Shown here one piece after another: positions 7,166-16,042 of a DNA stretch of 40,866 nt. Numbering within the stretch: the stretch's first letter is position 1; every line of letters begins with the position of its first letter. Source of the DNA: Thermohalobaculum sp038528605 (GTDB lineage Bacteria > Pseudomonadota > Alphaproteobacteria > Rhodobacterales > Rhodobacteraceae); assembly GCA_038528605.1 (NCBI GenBank), contig JBCBEP010000019.1, forward strand, positions 1-40,866, given 5' to 3'. Under the pieces are notes generated by a model that saw only the letters and a list, made by a program, of their open reading frames with translations, had not been told where the DNA came from and did not search any database. The position numbers and the translations under genes were made by a program.

Positions 7166-9868
7166 TTACTCGGCGGCGGCCTGAGGGTTTTTGACCGCGG
7201 GCGCGGGCACGTTCGCGAGGGCCAGCGTGGTCCGGAAGAAGCTCGTCCCGTCCTCTCGGAAGACGACCGTGAGCGTGCCGCCCATGCGCTCAACGATGGC
7301 ACGGCTGATGGGCAGGCCGAGCCCTGCCCCCTGCTCCGCCCCGGCCCGCCGCCCGCGAGCGAATTTCGAGAAGATCTCCTCTGCCTCGTCCGGTGTCACG
7401 CCGCCGCCATTGTCCGAGATATCGACGGCAATTTGGCCGCCAAGTCGGGTGGTGCTGACCGCGATGCGCGGCGTGGCCGAGGTGTTGTACTTCACCGCGT
7501 TGGAGAGAAGGTTGATCAGCACCTGCCTGAGCCGGTCCGGGCTCGCGGCGATCCGGAGGTCGTGGCCGGGCAAGTCGACATCGAGCGTCACGCCGGCGGT
7601 GCGGGCGAGCCCGGTGACGCTGTCGAGCGCGCCCTGAATGGCCTCTGCCGCCGAGAGGGGCTCGAGCTGGATCTCGGAGGCGCCGCTCTCCAGCCGGCTG
7701 ATGTCGAGGATCTCGTCGAGCAGGCGGGTGAGCCGGATGCTCTCCGCATGGATGATGTCGACGAACCGGGTTCGCTCTTCCTGCGTGATGCCCGGCTCGG
7801 AGAGCAGGATCTCCGAGAAGGAGCGGATGGACGTCATCGGCGTACGCAGCTCGTGGCTCACCTGGCTCAGGAACTCGTCCTTCTGACGGTCGAGGCGGCG
7901 TAGCCGTTCGTTGGCGCGGCGCAGGGCGCTGGCGGTTTGCTCGAGTTCCTCGGTTTTCTCGGCCAGCGTGAGGGTGGTCTCCATCAGCTTCTGCGTCTCG
8001 TCAGCGATGTCGAGCAGTTCGGAGAGGGAGCCGATCTCGCCCCCCGTCGCGCGCATGAGCATGGCGTGCGCGGAGGCGGCGCCGATGGAGCCTGCAAGTT
8101 CGCGTTCGAGCCGCGCCATCATTGCGTCGTCCGGCACCGGCAGACGGCCTTCATTGCCCTGCTCGCGCGCGATGTCGTCGAAGAGGCGGCGTGCCGTATC
8201 CGCCCCGAGGATCCGCTGGGCGAGGACGAAGAGGTCCTCGATTGCCGCTTCGCGGTGTGTGAAGCGCTGCGCGTCGCTCGCCCCGCCGTCGCCGCTGCGA
8301 AAGACCTGGACGAAGAGCGCGCCCTGGAGCAGCTCGAGCGGCCGCATCGGCGCGAAGATCGAGACGCCGATGAAGAGCAACGTGTTGACCGACAGGGACC
8401 AGATCGTGGCGTGCACCAGCGGGTCGACGCCCGTGAGGCCGAGCAGCGCTTGCGGGCGCAGAACCGCGAGGCCGAAGGGGCCGCTCGCTACCCACGCCGC
8501 CTCCGGGGCGAGCGCGGGCAGGAAGAGGGTATAGAGCCACAGAAGCCCGCCCGCCGCGAGCCCGGCGAGGGCACCGGCCCGTGTTGCTCCGCGCCAGACG
8601 ATGCCGCCCGCCATCGCCGGCAGGACCTGCGCGGCGCCCACGAAGGCGATCAGCCCCATGGCGGCGAGGGCCGCCGCACCGTCGGAGATCGTGAGGTATA
8701 GAAAGCCGAGGCCGAGGATGGCGGCGATGGTGATGCGCCGGCTCGTGATCAGCACTTCGCGCACGTCGCCGGAGGCTGCGTTGCTGCGCATGAGCGCGCG
8801 CAGGGCGAGCGGCGCCACGATGTGGTTCGACACCATGGTCGAGAGCGCGATGGCCGCGACGATGACCATGGAGGTGGCCGAGGAGAAGCCGCCGATAAAA
8901 ACGAGAAGGGCGAGCGCCTGCTGATCGAAGGCAAGCGGCAGCTCGATCACGTAAAGGTCCGGGTTGGAGCCCGCGGGAAGATAGGCCTGCCCGGCAATCG
9001 CCAGCGGCAGCACGAAGAGGCTCATGAGGAACATGTAGAGCGGGAACATCCACGACGCGGTCACCAGATGCCGCTCGTCCGTGTTCTCGACGACCGTTAC
9101 CTGGAATTGCCGGGGCAGGCAGAGGACGGCGGCGCCTGCCAGTAGCGTCATGGTGAACCAGCGCGGCCCGAAGACCGTTTCGGGGTCGACCATCTCCTCG
9201 GGCATCCGATCGAAGATCTCGCCGATCCCGCCCGCGACGCCCCAGACCGCGAAGATGCCGACCGCGAGCAGGGCGGCCAGCTTCACCACTGCCTCCAGCG
9301 CGATGGCCGCGACCACGCCGTGATGGCGCTCGTTCGCGTTGATGGTGCGGGTGCCGAAAAGGATGGTGAACGCGGCGAGGCCGCAAGCAACCCAGAACGC
9401 CGTTCGCGTCTCATGCGTCGTGCCACTGATCGCCTCGAAGCTGGCGGTGATCGACTGCAACTGGAGCGCGATGTAGGGCGTGGTGGCGGTGAGCGCGAGA
9501 AGCGTGACGACGACGGCGAGCGTGCTGGATTTGCCGTAGCGGGAACTCACGAGATCCGCGATCGACGTGATGCGGTGGACGCGACCGATACGCACCAGCT
9601 TGCGTAACGTCCACCACCAGCCGATGAAGACGAGCGTGGGGCCGAGATAGATGGTCGCGAATTCGAGGCCCGAGCGCGCGGCGGAACCGACCGCGCCGTA
9701 GAACGTCCACGACGTACAGTAGACCGAGATCGAGAGCGTGTAGACGAGCGGCGACTGCAGCCACCGCCCGCGCGCCAGGCTCGCGCGGCGGTCTCCGAGA
9801 AAGGCGACCGCGAAGAGCAGCACGACATAGCCGAGCGCGACAGCGAGGATCGTATCCTGTGAGAGCAT
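7166..9868 (-). CDS. Sensor histidine kinase with sodium/solute symporter (SLC5) input domain, CbrA/CrbS-like
   Basis: A 900-residue hybrid of transporter and kinase. Residues about 1-530 form a 12-13-helix sodium:solute symporter module (N-terminus DTILAVALGYVVLLFAVAF, then WTFYGAVGSAARSGLEF). A STAC-like helical linker follows at about 540-620 (AQRFTHREAAIEDLFVLAQ), then a coiled coil and a HisKA domain with phospho-acceptor His672 in SHELRTPMTSIRSF. The HATPase domain has the N box NLLSNAVKYN and G boxes DNGGGV and GAGLGLPIS. No clear PAS domain is visible. CbrA and CrbS of this architecture control amino-acid or acetate use. The gene is last in a cluster after the receiver and small membrane protein, which suggests they form one pathway. 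Confidence 0.93.
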   Translation of the reverse strand: MLSQDTILAVALGYVVLLFAVAFLGDRRASLARGRWLQSPLVYTLSISVYCTSWTFYGAVGSAARSGLEFATIYLGPTLVFIGWWWTLRKLVRIGRVHRITSIADLVSSRYGKSSTLAVVVTLLALTATTPYIALQLQSITASFEAISGTTHETRTAFWVACGLAAFTILFGTRTINANERHHGVVAAIALEAVVKLAALLAVGIFAVWGVAGGIGEIFDRMPEEMVDPETVFGPRWFTMTLLAGAAVLCLPRQFQVTVVENTDERHLVTASWMFPLYMFLMSLFVLPLAIAGQAYLPAGSNPDLYVIELPLAFDQQALALLVFIGGFSSATSMVIVAAIALSTMVSNHIVAPLALRALMRSNAASGDVREVLITSRRITIAAILGLGFLYLTISDGAAALAAMGLIAFVGAAQVLPAMAGGIVWRGATRAGALAGLAAGGLLWLYTLFLPALAPEAAWVASGPFGLAVLRPQALLGLTGVDPLVHATIWSLSVNTLLFIGVSIFAPMRPLELLQGALFVQVFRSGDGGASDAQRFTHREAAIEDLFVLAQRILGADTARRLFDDIAREQGNEGRLPVPDDAMMARLERELAGSIGAASAHAMLMRATGGEIGSLSELLDIADETQKLMETTLTLAEKTEELEQTASALRRANERLRRLDRQKDEFLSQVSHELRTPMTSIRSFSEILLSEPGITQEERTRFVDIIHAESIRLTRLLDEILDISRLESGASEIQLEPLSAAEAIQGALDSVTGLARTAGVTLDVDLPGHDLRIAASPDRLRQVLINLLSNAVKYNTSATPRIAVSTTRLGGQIAVDISDNGGGVTPDEAEEIFSKFARGRRAGAEQGAGLGLPISRAIVERMGGTLTVVFREDGTSFFRTTLALANVPAPAVKNPQAAAE

Positions 9869-9887
9869 CGGCCGCTCCGCGCGTGGC

Positions 9888-10196
9888 CTAGCGCTGCCGG
9901 TGCGCGGCGTGGGGTGCGGCCGCCTGTTCCTCGGCCGCGGCCGTCGCGAGAATGCGCCGGCCGACGACGCGCGCAGCCACGATCAGCAGCGCCCAGGCGA
10001 TGAAGACGTAGGCGACGATCAGCGGCACGCCGAGCAGCGTACGGTCCACGGCCACGACGAAGAGGAGGGGCGATGCGAGGAGCAGGACGCCGAGAAAGGG
10101 GAGCGCCATGGCAGCGTCCCGTTGACGCCGGCGGCTGATAACTACCTCGTCGGCCGGTGTGCGCTTTGCGAGCGCCGAGGCAGCGTCGCGGCTCAC
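9888..10196 (-). CDS. Small two-helix membrane protein of the symporter-kinase cluster
   Basis: A 102-residue protein with a charged N-terminus and two hydrophobic segments (about 30-50 and 54-75, with the ALPFLGVLLLASPLLFVVAV and VPLIVAYVFIAWALLIVAAR stretches) and a polar, Ala/His-rich tail. The layout recalls the small accessory subunits that accompany some sodium/solute symporters, but I cannot assign it to a named family. Its GTG start overlaps the receiver gene stop by 4 bases (GTGA), and the kinase gene starts 19 bases after its stop. It is therefore very likely co-translated and may be a subunit of the symporter-kinase. Confidence 0.75.
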   Translation of the reverse strand: MSRDAASALAKRTPADEVVISRRRQRDAAMALPFLGVLLLASPLLFVVAVDRTLLGVPLIVAYVFIAWALLIVAARVVGRRILATAAAEEQAAAPHAAHRQR

Positions 10197-10612
10197 AATT
10201 CAGCGCCTGGTGCGCTTGCGGGCGGTGTCTCGGCCTCACACGCCAGCATGCGCACTGCGTCGACAACCTCGGAGTTTGAGAAAGGTTTCGTGATGAAGGC
10301 GCTCGCCCCGAGGCGCATGGCCGTGTCCCGATCCTCCCGCTGACCCTTGGCCGTCAGCATCACAACGGGCATCTGCGCCGTGCGGGGATCGGCGCGGAGC
10401 TGCCTGAGCGCTTCAAAGCCATCACAGCCCGGCATCATGACATCGAGCACGACTACCGTCGGCATCTCGGTCATCGCGCGGGCGACGGCGCGCGTACCGT
10501 CGCTCTCCACGACCACATCGAACCCTGCCCGGCCGAGGAGGAACCGCAGCGATGTAACGATGCTGGGCTCATCCTCGGCGAGCAGGATGCGGGCGCCTGC
10601 ACTGGCGCTCAT
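10193..10612 (-). CDS. Receiver-only response regulator
   Basis: A 139-residue protein made only of a receiver domain: acidic pair in ILLAEDEPS, phospho-acceptor Asp in VVVLDVMMPGCDGFEAL, Thr in VVMLTAKG, Lys in FITKPFSNSEV. The short Ala/Pro tail shows no DNA-binding domain. ATG 10612 is preceded by GGGAGGAGAC; upstream in-frame sequence is leader. Located upstream of the symporter-kinase, so probably its cognate receiver. Known CrbR-type partners carry a LuxR helix-turn-helix, so here the output must go through another protein; the adjacent ScfR-like regulator is a candidate (inference). Confidence 0.9.
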   Translation of the reverse strand: MSASAGARILLAEDEPSIVTSLRFLLGRAGFDVVVESDGTRAVARAMTEMPTVVVLDVMMPGCDGFEALRQLRADPRTAQMPVVMLTAKGQREDRDTAMRLGASAFITKPFSNSEVVDAVRMLACEAETPPASAPGAEL

Positions 10613-10665
10613 CGGCGTCTCCTCCCGGCCGCAGCAATTGCGCTGGCCTATGACGGGCGCTTTTC

Positions 10666-10682
10666 TGTCCCGGCCGGACAGC
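10666..10682. promoter_or_regulatory. Inverted repeat in the response-regulator leader
   Basis: CTGTCC and GGACAG with a 5-base loop lie 54 bases before the receiver gene start, inside the 147-base gap after the HTH regulator. This may be a leader hairpin or an operator. No U tract follows on the transcribed strand, so it is not an obvious terminator. Confidence 0.3.
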
Positions 10683-10759
10683 GCCTCTCCAAGCACCTTG
10701 CCCGTTGGGGCGAGTTTCCGCAACTTTCATGCGTGCTTCGAAGATAGTTGGGAAGCAGC

Positions 10760-12115
10760 CTATGCCATCTCGTATTGCCCGCTACGGTGCGCGCAGCCTT
10801 CGCGCGGGCAGATGAGGCAGCTTTGGCCCACGGGCTCCGGCACGAGCGCCGAGAGGCTGGTGCCGTAGACGGTTGCTGCCGCACCTTCCGGCTCGAGGAT
10901 CAGCATGTCCGTCACCGGCAGCGTCGTCTGCCCGAAGCCCGGGGCTTTGCTGGGTCGCGCGCGTGCGACGAAGAGATAGCTCAGGCCGGTCGGGAAGGCG
11001 GCCAGCTGGCGCAGGGTTTGCCCGGGCTGGGAGGCGGCGCGGAATTGCACCCAGAGGGGGCAGGGCGTGGTGGTGCGGGGCGGGACGAGCCCGGGGAGGC
11101 CGTAGAACTCCGTTACCGTGCCGGCGGCATTGGTCTCCACATAGGCAAATCGCGGGCGGGCGCCGTGGTTCTCCAGCGGTGGCAGGCAGGCGAGCCGGCG
11201 AAAGACCGTCTCGACCGGGGCGCCGCTGCGCTCGGCGATCAGCTCGGCGTCGAAGCCGAGGGCCGGGGCGAGCGAGAGGAATGGCTCGAGCGGTGCGGCC
11301 CTCGCATCCTCGGCATAGCGCCGAAGACGTGCTGCGGCCGACTGCCGGGCCTGTGGCACAGTCAGCTCCTCCGCGCCGTCGAGGATGCTCGCGATGGCGT
11401 TGTCGGTGTCTCCACCGTTCGCCACGGCGTGCTCGATCTCAGGGAAATGGTTTGCCCGCGTCTCGAACAGGAGGGCTACCTCGTCTTCGAGCGTGATCGC
11501 CTGACGCGCCTCGCTCGACCGGTCGAAGTATCCGGCAAGCGCGGTCCCGACCTCGGAAAGCCGGCCACTCTCATCGGCGAGGATTTCGATGAAACGCGCC
11601 CGATCAGCGGCATCGATCTCCGGCACGTCGCGCAGGATCTCAGCGGCCGAGCGCAGCGATGCGATGTGGGTGAGCATGCGGTGGACGGACTCTCCCAAAA
11701 ACGGGTCATGCGTCAGCCTGTCCGACAGCGTCCGCGTGAGTGCCGCGAGCTCCCTTTCCGAGCGCGCGAGGGCGACGAGGGCACGGGCCCAGCCTGGAAA
11801 GCGGCCGATCAGCTCGCCCACATCCGATGCGGCGATGGCTTGACCTTGCAGTCTCGGATCCACCGCGATCTCCGCAAGGTCCGCCGCCAGCCGCCGCTCG
11901 GCCTCGCCGTCCAGTTCCTCTCGTCGCACGCCGATCTCGGTGGCGATTTCGCCCAGCAGCTTACCCGCGATCGCCCGCTTGTTGCGCTCGATGAGGTTGA
12001 GATAGCTCGGCGAGATGCCCACCCGTCGCGCCAGCTCCGCCTGGGTAAGGCCGATATCCCGCCTGCGGGCTCGGATACGGGCACCGACGATGCTGCCCTG
12101 GAGACTCCTGGCCAT
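10760..12115 (-). CDS. XRE-family regulator of the ScfR/RamB type (short-chain fatty acyl regulator)
   Basis: A 451-residue regulator. Residues about 8-62 form a lambda-repressor-like helix-turn-helix (GARIRARRRDIGLTQAELAR, then ISPSYLNLIERNKR). The middle contains a peptidase-like ImmA/IrrE-related region, and the C-terminal domain has the family's cysteine cluster (SCLICPREGCAHR). Members such as RamB and PccR sense acyl-CoA status and control acetate or propionate metabolism. I chose ATG 12115 because the helix-turn-helix homology starts there; an in-frame TTG at 12172 would place 19 extra codons over a repeat that looks like an operator. Divergent from the ABC importer and upstream of the receiver and kinase genes on the same strand. 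Confidence 0.9.
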   Translation of the reverse strand: MARSLQGSIVGARIRARRRDIGLTQAELARRVGISPSYLNLIERNKRAIAGKLLGEIATEIGVRREELDGEAERRLAADLAEIAVDPRLQGQAIAASDVGELIGRFPGWARALVALARSERELAALTRTLSDRLTHDPFLGESVHRMLTHIASLRSAAEILRDVPEIDAADRARFIEILADESGRLSEVGTALAGYFDRSSEARQAITLEDEVALLFETRANHFPEIEHAVANGGDTDNAIASILDGAEELTVPQARQSAAARLRRYAEDARAAPLEPFLSLAPALGFDAELIAERSGAPVETVFRRLACLPPLENHGARPRFAYVETNAAGTVTEFYGLPGLVPPRTTTPCPLWVQFRAASQPGQTLRQLAAFPTGLSYLFVARARPSKAPGFGQTTLPVTDMLILEPEGAAATVYGTSLSALVPEPVGQSCLICPREGCAHRSGQYEMA

Positions 12116-12158
12116 CCGAGGAAGTCCTTTCAACGCAGTCACTTCCCGCAGCGCAATG

Positions 12159-12234
12159 TAACTTGTTGACAAAGCTGCGTCGTTCTGCGTCCGACAATTG
12201 ACAAAAAAATCCAGCTAAGTCAATAACTTGTTGA
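12159..12234. promoter_or_regulatory. Two exact 11-bp direct repeats in the divergent control region
   Basis: TAACTTGTTGA occurs at 12159-12169 and again at 12224-12234, 65 bp apart, in an AT-rich island between the ScfR-like gene and the ABC importer. Such spacing, about six helical turns, fits co-operative binding on one face. The ScfR-like protein is the obvious candidate. The TTTGCAAA core reported for PccR/RamB is absent, so another specificity is implied. Confidence 0.5.
12198..12226 (+). promoter_or_regulatory. Predicted promoter of the ABC importer operon
   Basis: TTGACA at 12198-12203, a 17-base spacer and CAATAA at 12221-12226 resemble a sigma-70 promoter; the -35 is perfect and the -10 is moderate. 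The second TAACTTGTTGA repeat overlaps the -10, a position suited to repression. The start would lie about 115 bases before the binding-protein gene. Confidence 0.45.
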
Positions 12235-12349
12235 GCACTTTACACCGCCCGGGCAATCTGCGGTTGAGGAGTGCCGTCTGCTGCGGTGCCTCAAAAGGAC
12301 GGCGAGTGCCGGCAAACCGGCCCGCCAAGAAACGTTCCGGGAGGATCAT

Positions 12350-13690
12350 ATGACCGACCTCAAGTTCAACCGTCGTGGGCTGCTGAAGTCCGGCGCGGTT
12401 CTCGGTGCCGGCCTTGCCGCGCCGAACTTCTTCGTGCGCGGCGCGCATGCCTTCACCAACGAGCCCACCGGCTCGACGGTCACCCTCGGCTTCAACGTGC
12501 CGCAGACTGGTGCCTATGCCGATGAGGGTGCGGACGAGCTGCGCGCCTACGAGCTGGCCGTGAAGCACCTCAACGGTGAGGGCGACGGCGGCATGATGGG
12601 CACCTTCAGCTCGAAGGCGCTCAAGGGTAACGGCATTCTCGGCAAGAAGGTCGAGTACGTGACCGGCGACACGCAGACCAAGTCCGACGCCGCGCGCGCC
12701 AGCGCCAAGCGCATGGTCGAGGCCGATGGCGCCGTGATGGTCACGGGCGGGTCGTCCTCCGGTGTGGCCGTCGCCGTGCAGTCCTACTGCCAGGAAGCCG
12801 GCATCATCTTCATGGCTGGCCTCACGCACGCCAACGACACGACGGGCAAGGACCGCCGCCGCAACGGCTTCCGCCACTTCTTCAACGCTCACATGTCGGG
12901 CGCCGCGCTCGGCCCGGTGCTGAAGGACAACTACGGCGCCGACCGCCGCGCCTACCACCTCACCGCCGACTACAACTGGGGCTGGTCGGTCGAGGGTTCG
13001 ATCCGCGACGCGACCGAGGCTCTGGGCTGGGAGACGGTCGCTGCCGTCCGCACCCCGCTCGGCTCGGGCGACTTCTCGCAGTACCTCACGCCGGTGCTGA
13101 ACTCGGGCGCCGACGTGCTCGTGCTTAACCACTATGGACGCGACATGGTGAACTCGCTCACCCAGGCGGTGCAGTTCGGCATGCGCGACAAGCAGGTCAA
13201 CGGCAAGGACTTCGCGATCGTCGTGCCGCTCTATTCGCGCCTTATGGCGCAGGGCGCGGGCGAGAACGTGAAGGGCATCTTCGGCTCCACGAACTGGCAC
13301 TGGTCGCTGCAGGACGAGGGCTCGAAGGCCTTCGTGAAGTCCTTCGGCCAGGAATACGGCTTCCCGCCGAGCCAGGCTGCGCACACCTGCTACTGCCAGG
13401 CGCTCCTCTACGCGGATGCCGCCGAGCGCGCGGGCAGCTTCAACCCCTGCGCGGTGGTCGAGGCGCTCGAGGACTATGAGTTCGATGGCCTCGGCAACGG
13501 CCCGACGCTCTACCGTGGCGAGGACCACCAGTGCTTCAAGCCGGTGCTCGTGGTGAAGGGCAACGAGAACCCGACCTCGCAGTTCGACCTGCTCGAGATC
13601 GTCGACGTCACGCCGACGGAGCAGATCACCTACGACTCGAACAACGAGACGTTTGCTGGCGACCTCGGCGCCTGCAACTCGGGCGCCTGA
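12350..13690 (+). CDS. Branched-chain amino acid-type ABC transporter substrate-binding protein (Tat-exported)
   Basis: A 446-residue type I periplasmic binding protein. The N-terminus has a twin-arginine signal (NRRGLLKSG, Arg8-Arg9, hydrophobic core, then VRGAHAF cleavage area), so it is exported folded. The mature part shows the family pattern: VTLGFNVPQTGAYADEG at the start, the VMVTGGSSSGVAVAVQSY hinge strand, and a second lobe with DVLVLNHYGRD. It is first in a five-gene importer operon, after a GGGAGG ribosome site, and is followed by a strong hairpin. Paralogues bind amino acids, amides or small carboxylates. The neighbouring acyl-CoA-type regulator and symporter-kinase make a small acid plausible, but the ligand is unknown. 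Confidence 0.92.
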   Translation: MTDLKFNRRGLLKSGAVLGAGLAAPNFFVRGAHAFTNEPTGSTVTLGFNVPQTGAYADEGADELRAYELAVKHLNGEGDGGMMGTFSSKALKGNGILGKKVEYVTGDTQTKSDAARASAKRMVEADGAVMVTGGSSSGVAVAVQSYCQEAGIIFMAGLTHANDTTGKDRRRNGFRHFFNAHMSGAALGPVLKDNYGADRRAYHLTADYNWGWSVEGSIRDATEALGWETVAAVRTPLGSGDFSQYLTPVLNSGADVLVLNHYGRDMVNSLTQAVQFGMRDKQVNGKDFAIVVPLYSRLMAQGAGENVKGIFGSTNWHWSLQDEGSKAFVKSFGQEYGFPPSQAAHTCYCQALLYADAAERAGSFNPCAVVEALEDYEFDGLGNGPTLYRGEDHQCFKPVLVVKGNENPTSQFDLLEIVDVTPTEQITYDSNNETFAGDLGACNSGA

Positions 13691-13704
13691 TCTGACGCAC
13701 CCTC

Positions 13705-13728
13705 GGGGCCGTGCTGCGGCACGGCCCC
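13705..13728 (+). promoter_or_regulatory. Hairpin between the binding-protein gene and livH
   Basis: A perfect 10-bp GC-rich stem (GGGGCCGUGC with GCACGGCCCC) with a UGCG tetraloop lies 14 bases after the binding-protein stop and has no U tract. It probably protects the upstream mRNA or partly terminates, raising binding-protein output over the permease genes. Confidence 0.6.
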
Positions 13729-13808
13729 CCTGACCTCGCCCAAACGGTACCCCTTCGACGGGTGGCGGGGTTTCCTTATTGCCAACCGACGGGAGGAGGC
13801 CCAGCGCC

Positions 13809-14837
13809 ATGGACGCCATACTGCTCCAGTTCCTGAACGGGCTCGACAAGGGCGGCGCCTATGCGCTCATCGCTCTCGGCCTGACACTGATCTTCGGCAC
13901 GCTCGGCGTCGTCAACTTCGCGCATGGCGCGCTCTTCATGCTGGGCGCCTTCTGTGCGGTGGTGACACGCTATCTGCTGACAAAGGAAAGCATCACGCTT
14001 TCTGAAACCGAGACGACCGCCTGGGGCACGCCCCTCGAGATCCGTACACCCTATGTCGAGCTATGGTTCGGCGATGCGGGGCTCTGGATGGTCGAGTACT
14101 CGGTCTTCCTCTCGATCTTCCTTGCCATCCCGTTCATGCTTCTCGTCGGCGTGGCGATGGAGCGCGGCCTGATCCGCTACTTCTACAAGCGCCCGCATGC
14201 CGAGCAGATCCTCGTGACCTTCGGTCTGGCGATCGTGCTGCAGGAAATCGTGAAGGCGTATTTCGGCGCCAACCCGATCCCGCAGCCGGCGCCGGACAGC
14301 TTCACTGGAGCCGCCGATATCGGCGTCCTGTTCGGGATCGATCCTGGCATCGTGGTCTATCCCTGGTGGCGTGTCGCCTATCTCTTCTTCAGCCTCGCGG
14401 TATTGGGCGCCGTCTTCGCCTTCCTGCAATTCACTACCTTCGGCATGGTCGTACGCGCCGGCATGGCGGATCGTGAGACCGTTGGGCTGCTGGGCATCGA
14501 TATCGACCGGCGGTTCACGATCGTCTTCGGTCTCGCCGCCTGTGTCGCGGGCCTTGCAGGCGTGATGTACACGCCGATCCTGCCGCCGGACTATCACATG
14601 GGCATGGACTTCCTGGTCCTCAGCTTCGTGGTGGTGGTCGTGGGTGGCATGGGCAGCCTCGGCGGCGCCGTGGCCGCGGGCTTCCTGCTCGGCATCCTGC
14701 AAAGCTTCGCCTCGATGAACGAGATCAAGCAGATCCTGCCGGGGATCGACCAGATCATCATCTACCTGGTCGCCGTCGTCATTCTACTGGTTCGCCCCCG
14801 TGGCCTTCTCGGCCGCAAGGGCGTGATGGAGAGCTGA
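13809..14837 (+). CDS. livH: Branched-chain amino acid-type ABC transporter permease LivH
   Basis: A 342-residue inner-membrane permease with eight or so hydrophobic helices. It opens with the family motif GLDKGGAYALIALGLTLIFGTLGVVNFAHGALFMLGAF. The cytoplasmic coupling region is GMVVRAGMADRETVGLLGIDI, followed by the C-terminal VVVGGMGSLGGAVAAGFLLGI segment typical of LivH. Start ATG 13809 follows GGGAGGAGG; an upstream TTG at 13779 includes the ribosome site and is rejected. A 30-40-residue hydrophilic insert after helix 2 (about 60-95) is longer than in E. coli LivH. Forms the channel with LivM, the next gene after 3 bases. Confidence 0.93.
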   Translation: MDAILLQFLNGLDKGGAYALIALGLTLIFGTLGVVNFAHGALFMLGAFCAVVTRYLLTKESITLSETETTAWGTPLEIRTPYVELWFGDAGLWMVEYSVFLSIFLAIPFMLLVGVAMERGLIRYFYKRPHAEQILVTFGLAIVLQEIVKAYFGANPIPQPAPDSFTGAADIGVLFGIDPGIVVYPWWRVAYLFFSLAVLGAVFAFLQFTTFGMVVRAGMADRETVGLLGIDIDRRFTIVFGLAACVAGLAGVMYTPILPPDYHMGMDFLVLSFVVVVVGGMGSLGGAVAAGFLLGILQSFASMNEIKQILPGIDQIIIYLVAVVILLVRPRGLLGRKGVMES

Positions 14838-14840
14838 GCC

Positions 14841-16028
14841 ATGGAAAGTTCCACGACCGTCTCCCCCGCCAAGGACATGGGCCTGCTGATCGCTTTCGCA
14901 GCCTTCGTCCTCCTCGGTCCGATCCTGCTGGCGCCCTTTGGTGCCGGCTACCCGGACCTTCTGCAGCGCTTCGCGATCTATGGGCTGTTCGCGATCGGCT
15001 TCAACATCCTCTTCGGGCTCACCGGCTATCTGAGCTTCGGGCACGCGGCCTTCCTCGGCGTCGGCTCCTACTCGGCCGTGTGGATGTTCAAGCTGCTGAG
15101 CATGAACGTGATACCGGCGCTCTTCCTCGCGGTTCTGGTTTCGGGCCTCTTCGCGCTGCTCATCGGCTTCATCTCGCTCCGGCGCACGGGGATCTACTTC
15201 TCGATCCTCACGCTGGCCTTCGCGCAGATGAGCTACAACCTCGCCTATTCGGTGCTGACACCGATCACGAACGGCGAGACCGGGCTGACCCTCACGCTCG
15301 ATGACCCGCGCGTGCTGGACGGCACCCCGACCGATAACACGTTGCCGTTTCCGAGCTTCTTCGGGCTGGAGATGAACCAGACCTGGGAGGTCGATGCCAT
15401 CGGCTACACCTTCCAGTTCAACACGGGCTTCTACCTCTGCGCCATCGTGCTGATCCTCGGCTTCTATCTCGCGCAGCGCATCTTCCGCTCGCCCTTCGGC
15501 CTGATGCTGAAGGCGGTGAAGACCAACCAGAACCGCCTCAACTACACGGGCATCAATACCCGGCCCTACACGCTCGCGGCCTTCGTGATCTCGGGCATGT
15601 ATGCCGGCCTCGCCGGCGGCCTGCTCGCGGTGACGGACCCGCTGGCCGGGGCCGAGCGCATGCAGTGGACCGCGTCGGGCGAGGTGGTGCTGATGACGAT
15701 CCTCGGCGGCATGGGCACGCTGCTCGGGCCGGTCCTGGGTGCCGGTATCATCAAGTACATGGAGCAGATCGTCTCGTCGCTGAACGAAGGCATCCTGACC
15801 GATTTCTTCGGCGGCTTCCTGCCGGAAATCGTCACGGGTCCGGTCGTGTCCTTCGTCTCGCTCTTCGTGGGCGAGGGCTGGCACCTGCTGCTCGGTCTCG
15901 TCTTCGTGCTGATCGTCACCTTCCTGCCCGGTGGCCTGATGGAGGGTCTTGCCCGCATCGGCCGGCTGATCTCGGGCAAGCGGAAGGATGACACCGGCGG
16001 CGCCACGGCGCCCACGCCGGCAGAGTAA
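14841..16028 (+). CDS. livM: Branched-chain amino acid-type ABC transporter permease LivM
   Basis: A 395-residue permease, partner of LivH. Hallmarks: FAIYGLFAIGFNILFGLTGYLSFGHAAFLG (about 49-78), the coupling helix SPFGLMLKAVKTNQNRLNYTGI, and GEVVLMTILGGMGTLLGPVLGAGI. A periplasmic stretch of about 40 polar residues (around 150-190) is longer than average, matching the insert in LivH. Located between livH (3-base gap) and livG (14-base gap with GGGAGGA). Confident by homology pattern and position. Confidence 0.93.
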   Translation: MESSTTVSPAKDMGLLIAFAAFVLLGPILLAPFGAGYPDLLQRFAIYGLFAIGFNILFGLTGYLSFGHAAFLGVGSYSAVWMFKLLSMNVIPALFLAVLVSGLFALLIGFISLRRTGIYFSILTLAFAQMSYNLAYSVLTPITNGETGLTLTLDDPRVLDGTPTDNTLPFPSFFGLEMNQTWEVDAIGYTFQFNTGFYLCAIVLILGFYLAQRIFRSPFGLMLKAVKTNQNRLNYTGINTRPYTLAAFVISGMYAGLAGGLLAVTDPLAGAERMQWTASGEVVLMTILGGMGTLLGPVLGAGIIKYMEQIVSSLNEGILTDFFGGFLPEIVTGPVVSFVSLFVGEGWHLLLGLVFVLIVTFLPGGLMEGLARIGRLISGKRKDDTGGATAPTPAE

Positions 16029-16042
16029 GGGAGGACTGGCAG

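Noticed and set aside
12116..12349. PccR/RamB-type operator TTTGCAAA beside the ScfR-like gene
   Set aside because: No such octamer or its tandem form is present; a different repeat is reported instead.
12215..13849. A 544-codon minus-strand frame opposite the ABC binding-protein gene
   Set aside because: Composition is Val/Ala/His/Arg-rich with no domain; the plus-strand gene has a Tat signal, ribosome site and family motifs.
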